The position numbers and the translations under genes were made by a program. Under the pieces are notes generated by a model, which worked only from the letters and a program-made list of their open reading frames with translations, searched no databases and was not told the DNA's origin. From the NCBI GenBank assembly GCA_949152475.1, contig OX424566.1, positions 13,229,177-13,293,176 on the forward strand: a DNA stretch of 64,000 nucleotides, written 5' to 3'. Shown here in pieces: positions 55,449 through 64,000 of this stretch. Each line of letters begins with the position of its first letter. Within the stretch, counting starts at the first letter, position 1. The DNA comes from Terebella lapidaria. Taxonomy: Eukaryota; Annelida; Polychaeta; Terebellida; Terebellidae.

Positions 55449-56682
55449 ATAAAAAAAATTAGCCCAAGGGCTAAGAAAGGTTACCGGACAATGTATATTT
55501 TAGATATTAGCCTTTTGTCCCATGACCTTGAAATTAAGGTAGTTGGTCAATTCTAGGTCACGAGAATATTCTGCCCATATCATTTCTAGCATGTCCACAA
55601 TTGATTCTTAAGCTGTAAAGTCGATATTAAGTGAGATATTAGCCATTTTGTGATCTGACCTTGAAAATGAGGTCAAAGGTCAAATTCAAGGTCATGACAG
55701 TAATCTGCATATATCATTTCCTTATCATTTCCTTATCATATCAGTTCATAATTGACTCCTACACTGTAAAGTGAATAATAAGCGAGATATTACCCATTTT
55801 GTGCTCTGACCTTGAAACTGAGGCCAGAAGTCAAATTCAAGGTCACGAGAATATTCAGCATATATCATTTCCTATATGTCCACAATTGATCCCTAAGCTG
55901 TAAAATCGATAATAAGTGAGATATTAACCATTTTGTGGTGTGACCTTGAAAATGAGGTCAGAGGTCAAATTCAAGACCCTGAGAATATTCAGCATATATC
56001 ATTTCCTATATGTCCACAATTGATTCCTAGTCTCTAATCTCAATATTAAGTGAGATATTAGGCTTAATGTGTCCCATTATAAACCATAGGAGAATTTAAC
56101 ATGGGAAAGTCCCATTTGGGCTGAGTTTGGGCCTAAAATGGCCCACTTCGAGCGATTCAAGGGCAACCAAATTTATACGTGTCACATGGGTACATATGAG
56201 GAGTGTTATGCATTGATAAGAAAAAAAGTTACTGAACAGATTCTGAGAAAACGACCGTCAAAGTCCAAAATTGGCCATTTTTCGACGAAAATGGCCCTCT
56301 GACCTTGAAACCGAAGTCAGAGGTCAAATTCAAGGTCACCAGAATATTTAGGATATATCATTTCCTATATCTCCACAATTGATCCCTAGTCTCTAATCTC
56401 AATATTAAGTGAGATATTAGGCTTAATGTGTCCCATTATAAAGCATAGGAGAATTTAACATGGGAAAGTCCCATCTGGGCCGAGATTGGGCCCAAAATGG
56501 CCCACTTCGAGCGATTCAGGGGCAACGAAATTTATACATGTCACAGGGGTACCTATGAGGAGTGTTATACATCAATAAGAAAAAAAGTTACTGAACAGAT
56601 TTTGAGAAAACGACCGTCAAAATCCAAAATTGGCCATTTTTTGACGAAAGCGGCCGCCATTTTGACCAAAGGTCCGGTAACC
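55449..56682. repeat. Repeat array with nuclear-receptor-type half-sites
   Basis: Begins with the palindrome TTAGCCCAAGGGCTAA and then GGTTACCGGAC (55479-55489). It ends with the complement GTCCGGTAACC (56672-56682), an 11-bp terminal inverted repeat. Inside are repeated units of roughly 130 bp (TGACCTTGAAA, AGGTCA, TCAAGGTCA, CATATATCATTTCCTATATG, CCACAATTGAT, AAGTGAGATATTA). A longer block of about 340 bp, near 56040-56300 and 56390-56650, occurs twice. No protein frame. Confidence 0.8.
55656..55694. promoter_or_regulatory. Composite ER8 / DR1 / extended half-site (candidate)
   Basis: TGACCT, 8 bases, AGGTCA, 1 base, AGGTCA, then TTCAAGGTCA. These match the textbook everted-repeat-8, direct-repeat-1 (RXR/HNF4/COUP-type) and SF-1/ERR-type nuclear receptor motifs. 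The sequence match is direct; any binding is inference. Confidence 0.4.
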
Positions 56683-57129
56683 TAACAAGAGTGCTTCTCC
56701 TGCATATTTTTTTCGTTCTTCAAATTAGGGATAGCAAGTTGCAGTGAAACATATTCTAGTAACGGAGGATGTGTTTCGAACAATGAGTTTGCCAATCAGG
56801 GATGATAAGTGTCAATTTAATTTCGGTGTTGTATAAAGATTGCACTAACTTTCTTGTTCAATCAAAATACGAAATGGGACGATCTCGAAAACATATCTTG
56901 TATATTTTTAATTCGGAGCACATACATGTAGTTACTAGTAATCCATTTTTAGTTCATATGCATTCGTGATACATGGACAACACATCCCATAGATATAAAA
57001 ACAAGAAAGAGAAATTAATGCATGTAAACATTTCAGAAAATGTGTACCACGTGTCGCACCTGCCATAAAGGATACACAAAATGTCTCATCGAGTACCAAA
57101 CACATAAGTTATAATGATGGACTGCAAAT
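56683..57129. other. Non-coding, nothing recognised
   Basis: AT-rich; contains diverged words of the neighbouring repeats (AGTGAAACATATTCTA also near 61440; AATCCATT-TTAGTTC also near 61640). Confidence 0.4.
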
Positions 57130-58400
57130 ATCAATCATAGTGCCACGTCCAGTTCTTCTGGGTAATTAAACACGGATCATTATTGTTCACACGGCAGCAT
57201 ATTATAGCAATGCCTCGTTCACGGACATTGCTCCTATTACCCTCCAGGGACACTACTGTGCTACTGATGTTTGCTTGTCATCTTATGGCTTATAGCCAGA
57301 TATGCGAAGATCTGAACACCATCCTGATATTAAACAGGGAATAATGGCGTTCTTTCAAGGATACATGCATCAACTTTTGATGGATTACTGGTGACCGATG
57401 GCATATTGCATGAGGATATAATCTGTTGCTCGGAGTCGTCGGATTTGAGTCATTGCATCCCTCCTTTTTAAGTTTTACTAGTTCTGAACTATTTTATTTG
57501 CGAAATTATCGTTGACTTGTAAATATTGTTATGCATTTACAATAATTATTGGTCATATCACCAGAGTAACTGGTGCAGTTTGGTTTATTTATGTTGCTGG
57601 GAAATTGCCTAGTTAATTCTTCATTTGACTGTGGAATGATTGTTCTACATCATATAGTAACATTCTATATCATTATGTTTTGATACGTATTTAAATTTGT
57701 TGAAAAATAGGAATACATACCAGTATGACAGTCATGGCATCATCATATGATCACAAGCAAAGTTACATGATATACAAGGTAACGTAAAACAAGTAGGACT
57801 ATCGCAGGTCAGCTGTGCCTAATATCGAACGTACTAACTCCTCTTTCTAAAAAAAAATTATACGTGAAATGTTCACTCCAGCCATATGGCTTCAATCTGT
57901 ATTATTCACACTGATGTCAAGTTCCATTAAATGAATAAGAATAAGTAATCATTCAGCCATTGAAGTTTGTTCACCTCTTTTCGCTTTCACGTGTTTGATA
58001 GTTTTTGTTCAATAGTTCAAGCTAGGTTAAAGTCCTACTGTTACCAATATACTATTACTGTATAACCAGAACAAGACAATTATAGGATATAGATTTGTGT
58101 GATATATAACATGTTGATTTGGCCTGACGAAGAATTATATGATGGAACTGAAATTTCCATTCCTGTAAATTGCTACTTTCCCAAGCCCTAACGGAATTCG
58201 ACAGAAACAAATTGTTTGGTTGGAATCGATTTAAAACACAGTGACTTTGTTTTGAACAAAGAGATCCATTGACCAGATGGGAAAATCTAAAAGACCACCA
58301 TGGCAGCCCGGCAATAGAAACTTGTCTATGATGAAACTTATCTATGATGAACTCATACACACAAAGATGAACATGTGTCAGATGTATCAATTGAAAATTG
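57130..58400 (-). repeat. ~1.2-kb dispersed repeat, partner of 61800-62745
   Basis: Shared in order: CACACGGCAGCATATTATAG, ATTACCCTCCAGGGACACTA, GTTTGCTTGTCATCTTATGG, CAGCCATTGAAGTTTGTTCA, GATTTGGCCTGACGAAGAAT, and CCACCATGGCAGCCCGGCAA. Read on the minus strand, the first part is the ~300-bp segment of 40031-40320. Frames differ between the two copies. Confidence 0.75.
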
Positions 58401-60219
58401 TCTGCATAGGGTCTGAGATAATGGCTGCCAATGTATAATATTGGACGTTTTCATCAAACACTACTTCTATTTGTAAAACAACTACCTTTTGAATGTCTCT
58501 AATACATATTTTTTGTCAAAAAAAATAACATGTGGACAACGTGTATACGTACGTACGGATGCATTACCACGGAATCCGTTATAGGTATATACAAGGATAC
58601 GTAAAACACTCAAGTATCACTATCAAAGTATAGCTGCGCCTAATATCGGGCATACTGACTCCTCTTTCTACATATGTATCTTCTCGATTCCCTGTTATAG
58701 TGCATTTTACGTGGTCAATGTCGAATGGGCTACTTGGATGAGAAAACATGAGGATAAACAGTCAAATGTGATATTTGGATCAAACAAACACCAGGATAAA
58801 CAGAAGAATGGCAAACGTGATACAAAGAAGTGACAAACAACAACTCTAACCTAATTGAATGTGTTATAGCTCCTACAAAACTCAGCATTTTTTTTAGTAG
58901 TATTTAGTTTATTTTTCCACAAAACATATAGGATTTCAACCCAAAGACCAATATAGAATAAAGAAAAGATTGTGCTATGCGATGGGACAGTATAGTCAAA
59001 CATAACTGCCTTCCTACTGTCCTTCTTTTGCTTATCACCCGAGTAAATATGTTGTTGCTGTTGTTCTACACATGAGTTATTTGTTGTTGTTTGTGAAATG
59101 AACACTCTGATGTATTTTTCAATCTATTATCACTAATTCACAACAAAAAGTATTTTGACAATATGAAATCAACAAAAGACGCTTTCGGGTAAACAACAAA
59201 GCCGAACATAAATTCACAGCCAGGACCACGCTAGTGTTCTAAACATTCTTTGGTAATTTGAAAATTAAACACAATCAAGAAAACGAAACAACATCACGGA
59301 CCAGGTGTATGGCAAGTATGCGAGAACTCCTCAAAACCTTCCAGTGTCAGATCTATAATCAACACATCCATGAGGCAAACCGTGCTCTTTCTTCAGCTAA
59401 CAGAATAAACATCAGGATTGCCATATCAAACTTGATAATATTAACGTCCTGTTGTAGTCCCAAGAATCCTCCCTACCCCGACATGATGCCTTGTATTCCT
59501 ATTAAAGTGATATTGGCAGTAAGTTATGGAATTTTCCATATCTTTCTGATCGAACGAAGAAAACATAACAGTTATATATCTGCACTTGTATGCCCAAACA
59601 GACGCCCCTTTCTAATAGATTTCGTTGCGAGTTTCTGGTGGAGATATTTTGAGTTTGTTTACATTACCGCCATTCTCGGTGCTTTGTATACCGTGACGCA
59701 GTGCGATTCCAGCTTACTCGTGTATGTTCGAGCCAATCGAGCGTGAACTAGGTTAAGTCAGAGGTAACTCTGAGTGGCGCACAAAACAAAAAAAATGCGA
59801 CTGCTAGTACTGTCAAATGCTTGATTTATCCATTTGGTCAAGCAAAGTTTGTTTTGTAACCTATTATTCTGAGACCACAGGCATATATGTAATTGATTTG
59901 GAAAAAATAGTTTTCCTGCCAACATCACTTTAATGCCAACATGCAAATCCATGCTGTTCGTATATGGGTTTCTGCTTTATTACCTCTGAGATGAGGCTTT
60001 GAAACCCACCCAGAAGTTCAAACGAAGGTAGTAACGATGACATGAATGTTATGTACAATAAATGGTGTTTCAACACAGGATGTGTTTGTCCAAAGTGTTC
60101 TGAATAAAACATGATATTATCCAATGTTCGATATTATCCATGACCAACAATCAATCATTCTGTGGAAGATAGCACATTTACGGAGACACGCATTACCCGC
60201 CATCTTATAATTGGCTCTT
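58401..60219. other. Mostly single-copy non-coding sequence
   Basis: 58570-58680 is a diverged repeat of 57720-57870 (GCCTAATATCG, then CTCCTCTTTCT). A weak family B trace (AACATAAATTCACAGCC) lies near 59205. The longest frame (59258-59746) is discussed under rejected items. Otherwise I see nothing. Confidence 0.4.
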
Positions 60220-61440
60220 ATCCTAATCCTGGTTTCATCGATTAGGCACATGGATGATGGTAGGGGTGTGCTTGACCTGGTCGATAGCAGTTGTTATGTG
60301 GACCATTGAAAAACAGAGCAGTTTCTTCAGTGGGACCAGTATATTGTATATTTTTCAGAATAAGAACTTCTATGTAATGCTATCGCTAAACACTATTCAT
60401 TTCTGACATTGCTGTCTAACTGTTTGTTCTTTTTAGTTAAATTTGAGAAGCTTTTTCTAACTGTCTAAATATGTTTTTTGTCATAATACTTCAATTTTTG
60501 TATTCCTGATAATATATAACTAATATATAAAGTGATCACAGTGCACAAAATCTTTGCTGAATATTCGGCATCAATGGTCGTGAGCCTTTGTATAATATGT
60601 GATGAAACTTGATTCTGATTAATTTTCGTATGCAGAGAACACGGTACATAATTTGTTGGAGTCTGATCAAACTTCATCCCATTTTGCACCGTTCAACTTA
60701 CTCTTTAGTTAGTGCAATTTATTCAACCCACATCCCCGTGGTCCAGATTTTCTTCTCAGTAGTAGTTTGAATGAAACTACCACCAAGTACAAAACACCCC
60801 TGCTAATTAGTATCGATATCTGACAATAATGGATTTGTGATGATGACACCAAGGGCATATCCATTTGTGTCATTAAATGATTTGTACAGGTAGCAAGCTG
60901 GTCGGCCAGAAGAGTATGGACGTGCACCATTATTAGTTGTCTCCCCTATCGTTCCATTGGTCGATAATGGAACCGACTACCAATGTTTCTGTTATTTCAA
61001 AGCGAATCTGTAAAACATTGACATTAGTGAAATCTATTCAGAAAAAGTGTGACATTTAGACGATGTGTGCCTGTCCCCTTTCCACGTACAGAACAGAACG
61101 AGATCTATCTGAATGCAAAGACTGATTGTCACAATGCTGAATGTGTCAAGGTACCATGCATTTTCATGTATACAGAGGGACATCGATACCGAGCAGGCTT
61201 CCTGCAGACCTAGACGTGAAAGCTTTTTTTATCAATACGGCTGTCCTCCTGAATATGGTGTTTCAGGACATAGTTATTGTTTCAAATCTCGTTTGCGCTT
61301 TTGAAGTACCGAGAGATGGCAACATTCATGTGAGCTATCGTACATACAAACGTACATGGATTGATCTATTATATTTCCTATCTAGGTTCTCTCCCGTTTG
61401 CAGACAATAATTTTACATTTCAAATTAGGGCTGTCACGTT
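60220..61440 (-). repeat. ~1.45-kb repeat, copy 3 (partial)
   Basis: Matches 49660-50900 and 54060-55450, without the LINE insertion: CACATGGATGATGGTAGG, GTGCTTGACCTGGTCGATAG, GCACCGTTCAACTTACT, GAAACTACCACCAAGT, TTGGTCGATAATGGAACC, CAGGCTTCCTGCAGACC. Confidence 0.75.
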
Positions 61441-61799
61441 GTAGTGAAACATATTCTAATTAGGGAGGAAGTAATTTGAACAATGACTTCAATCAGGAAT
61501 GTTACAATATTATTTATTTTTAATTTTTATTGCATTATTTTTCTTGCTCAATCAAAATCCGAAACGGGCGATCATCACAATCTCGATAGCATCTTATATA
61601 TTTTACTTAGAAGCAATTATATACATGCTGGTAATCCATTCTTAGTTCCTAATCATTTATGACACATGGAAAACTAGGTCACTAGACATAAAACGATACA
61701 GATTAACTAATACAGGTAAAGCATTGATGGAAATGTATACCACGAGTCGCACCTGTCATGAAGGTTCTATAAGATGTCTCATCTAGTAGCAAACACATA

Positions 61800-62745
61800 T
61801 GTTCTTCTGGGCAATAAAGTACATGCCATTCTTGTCCACACGGCAGCATATTATAGCAATGCCTTTTTCACTGACATTTCTCCCATTACCCTCCAGGGAC
61901 ACTACTGTGCCACTGATGTTTGCTTGTCATCTTATGGCTTATAGCCAGATATGCGAAGCTCTGAACATCATCCTGATATTAAACATGGGAAAATGGCGGG
62001 TTTTTTCAAGGATATATGTATTAACTGTTGATGGATTTCTGAAGACCGAAAGCATATTGCAAGAGGATTCCTTCTATTGCTCAGCATGCTCAGAGTTCTT
62101 ATGTATTTTGTTGCAAATAGTATCGTGAACTTGTTGATATTGTTATGCAGTCACAATAATTGGTCAATTCATATGGCCAGAGTAAATAATGTAGTTTGGT
62201 TTGGTTATATTGCTGGAAAATTGCCTACTGAATTTTTCATTTGGCTGTGGAAGGATTGTTCTACATCATACAAATAAAGCTTCATATGTATTATTTACAC
62301 TGATGTCCCATTCCATTGAAGGAAAAAAAAAGTCATCATTCAGCCATTGAAGTTTGTTCACCTCTTTTCGCTTTCACATGTTTGATAGTTTGTGTTCAAT
62401 AGTTCAAGGTTAAAGTCCTACTGTTACCAATGTCCTGTTACGGTATAACCAGAGCAAGACAAATAAAGGATATAGAGCTGTGTGATATATCATGTTGATT
62501 TGGCCTGACGAAGAATTATGATGGAACTGAAATTTTCATTGTTGTAGATTACTACTTTCCCAAGCCAGAACGGAATTAGACAGAAACAAACTGTTTAGTA
62601 AGAATCGCTTCAAACACAATAACTTTATTTCGGACAAAAATATTCATTTTCCAGAAGGAAAATCTAAATGACCACCATGGCAGCCCGGCAATTCGAGAGC
62701 ATAGAACACATCACAAAGATAAACATGTGTCCGACGCATCAATTA
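61800..62745 (-). repeat. ~1-kb dispersed repeat, partner of 57130-58400
   Basis: Same landmarks as its partner, somewhat shortened in the middle. Ends just before the receptor-site repeat starting at 62746. Confidence 0.75.
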
Positions 62746-63043
62746 AAATTAGCCCAAGGGCTAAGAAAGGTTACCGGATAATATACATTTTAGATATTAG
62801 CCTTTTGTCCAGTGACCTTGAAATTAGGTCACTGATAAATTCAAGGCCATGAAATTTTCAACAAATATATCACTTCTAGTATGTCCACAATAAATTCCTG
62901 AGCTGTAAAGTCGATAATAAGTGAGACATTAGCCATTCTGTGATGTGACCTTGAAAATGAGGTCAAAGTTCAAGTTCAAGGTTATGAAAATATTCAGTAT
63001 ATATCATTCCTCTATATTCGCAATTGATTCCTATGCTGTAAAT
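62746..63043. repeat. Receptor-site repeat array, second copy (left part)
   Basis: Starts with the same TTAGCCCAAGGGCTAA palindrome and GGTTACCGGA as 55449, then TGACCTTGAAA and AGGTCA units. Interrupted by two family B copies at 63044-63548. Confidence 0.8.
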
Positions 63044-63548
63044 GTAAGTACCAATCTATTACCACCAATACAATCAGATTTTGATGATGCCAATAAGAAA
63101 CGTAAAATACTACACTTTGCAATAGAAACAAACAAAGCCCGACCAAATAGTTTATCCAAAGACACACTGGCGTCTTCATGGGCAGACAATGTGTTAAATG
63201 TAGTTGTTTCTACTGTACACCAGATGGAATTAGTATACAACTGCCCAACAACCTATGAAAATAATTTAGAAATCCGAATCTAACCCCATGGAATAGATAC
63301 ATGACAAGTACAAAAGTACCCAATCACAAGCCCGAAGGCTACTGAGTTGATGGTATCCTCGGGGACAGATTAACGTCCGCCAGCAGTGACACCGACTCAG
63401 TGGTATAAATGTAAGTATCAATCTATTACCACCAATACAATCAAATTTTGATGATGCCAATAAGAAAGGTAAAATACAACATTTTGCAATAGAAACAAAG
63501 CCCGACCAAATAGTTTATCCAAAGACACACTGGCGTCATCAGGGGCAG
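63044..63548. mobile_element. Family B, one full copy and one partial copy in tandem
   Basis: The full copy is 63044-63352 (hairpin AGCC-CGAA-GGCT, then ACTGAGTTGATGG). After a 58-bp linker the element restarts at 63411 and stops at 63548 within the core, GTCATCAGGGGCAGA. The tandem arrangement suggests a dimer inserted into the receptor-site array. Confidence 0.75.
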
Positions 63549-64000
63549 ATGTAAAGATGATAATAAGGGACATATTAGCCATTTTGTTCTCTGACCTTGA
63601 AAATGAGATCAAAGGTCAAATTCTAGATCACCAAAATATTCAGCATACATCATTTCCTATATGTTCACTATGGACCCCTAAGCTGTAAATTTGATAATGA
63701 GCGAGATATAAGCCATTTTGTATTCTGACCTTGAAAATAAAATGACCAACCTTGAAATTTAGGTCAAGGGTCAAATTCAAGGTCACTAGAATATTCAGCA
63801 TATATCTTTTCCTATATGTTCACAATTGATTCCTAAGCTGCAAAGTCGCTAATAAGCAAGATATTGGCCATTTTGTCCTGTGACCTTGAAAACGAGGTCA
63901 AAGGTCAAATTCAAGGTCACGAGAATATTCAGCATATATCATTTCCTATATGTTCACAATTGATCCTAAGCCGTAAAGTCGATAATAAGCTAGATATTAG
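63549..64000. repeat. Receptor-site repeat array, second copy (right part, runs off the window)
   Basis: Continues with three or more ~130-bp units (TGACCTTGAAAA, AGGTCAAAGGTCA, TTCAAGGTCA, ATATTCAGCATATATC, CACAATTGAT). The window ends inside the array. Confidence 0.8.
63881..63919. promoter_or_regulatory. Composite ER8 / DR1 / extended half-site (candidate)
   Basis: Same arrangement as 55656-55694: TGACCT, 8 bases, AGGTCA, 1 base, AGGTCA, then TTCAAGGTCA. It is one of the best-kept units in the array. Confidence 0.4.

Larger units (their letters stand above)
53930..55455 (-). repeat. ~1.45-kb repeat, copy 2, interrupted by a LINE fragment
   Basis: Copy of 49445-50894 in the same orientation, split at 54541 by the LINE at 54542-55022. 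Copies 1 and 3 lack the insertion and so provide empty sites. Confidence 0.75.

Noticed and set aside
59258..59746. 162-codon frame, the longest outside the retrotransposons, with hydrophobic stretches
   Set aside because: It opens with TTG, not ATG (first ATG about 17 codons in). It has no domain I recognise, adjoins family B-like sequence, and has no visible exon or promoter context. A chance frame is more likely than a gene.

Overview
The window is AT-rich, almost gene-free eukaryotic DNA. It has no compact operon-like layout, and every convincing coding region belongs to a retrotransposon. The mix of elements suggests an aquatic, probably marine invertebrate: a Ty3-type LTR element with integrase upstream of reverse transcriptase (Gmr1-like order), a Jockey/CR1-group LINE carrying a NADAR domain, TTAA-type MITEs, a foldback element with minisatellite arms, and dispersed AGGTCA-rich repeats. 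A mollusc is my best guess, but I cannot prove it from sequence alone. No host protein gene, tRNA, rRNA or CRISPR array could be supported.

Layout. 1-4783 and 11423-19228 hold clustered, diverged 1-2 kb repeats (2400-4380 pairs with 15775-17720; 16625-17999 with 18000-18808). Into one of them inserted a 5'-truncated LINE bounded by the 9-bp target duplication CTAACAATG. Its ORF1 is a NADAR domain followed by two CCHC zinc knuckles. Its ORF2 is endonuclease plus reverse transcriptase with one in-frame TGA. After insertion, a 2534-bp block (host flank plus the LINE 5' part) was duplicated in tandem (4069-6602 and 6603-9136), so ORF1 is present twice. 21895-37165 is three head-to-tail units of about 3.2 kb. 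The third is split by a complete, apparently very young Gmr1-like LTR retrotransposon (29216-35639): 734-bp LTRs identical by eye, tRNA-Pro primer site, polypurine tract, a single intact gag-pol ORF of 1524 codons, and a 4-bp target duplication.

37907-53917 is a large inverted duplication with arms of about 3 kb. Near its middle lies a 2.1-kb foldback element (44388-46503) whose arms are arrays of a roughly 50-bp minisatellite, flanked by ATATTC target duplications. 49445-62745 carries further copies of the same repeat families; one contains a second LINE fragment (54542-55022) with a 14-bp target duplication. 48830-49400, 55449-56682 and 62746-64000 carry a dispersed repeat built around nuclear-receptor-type half-sites (TGACCT, AGGTCA, TCAAGGTCA).

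How the parts work together. The autonomous engine visible here is the Gmr1-like element; the NADAR-LINE copy is disabled by its stop codon and truncation. The many short non-coding elements depend on enzymes encoded elsewhere. The most unusual item is the fusion of a NADAR (ADP-ribose-processing) fold to the nucleic-acid-binding ORF1 of a LINE.
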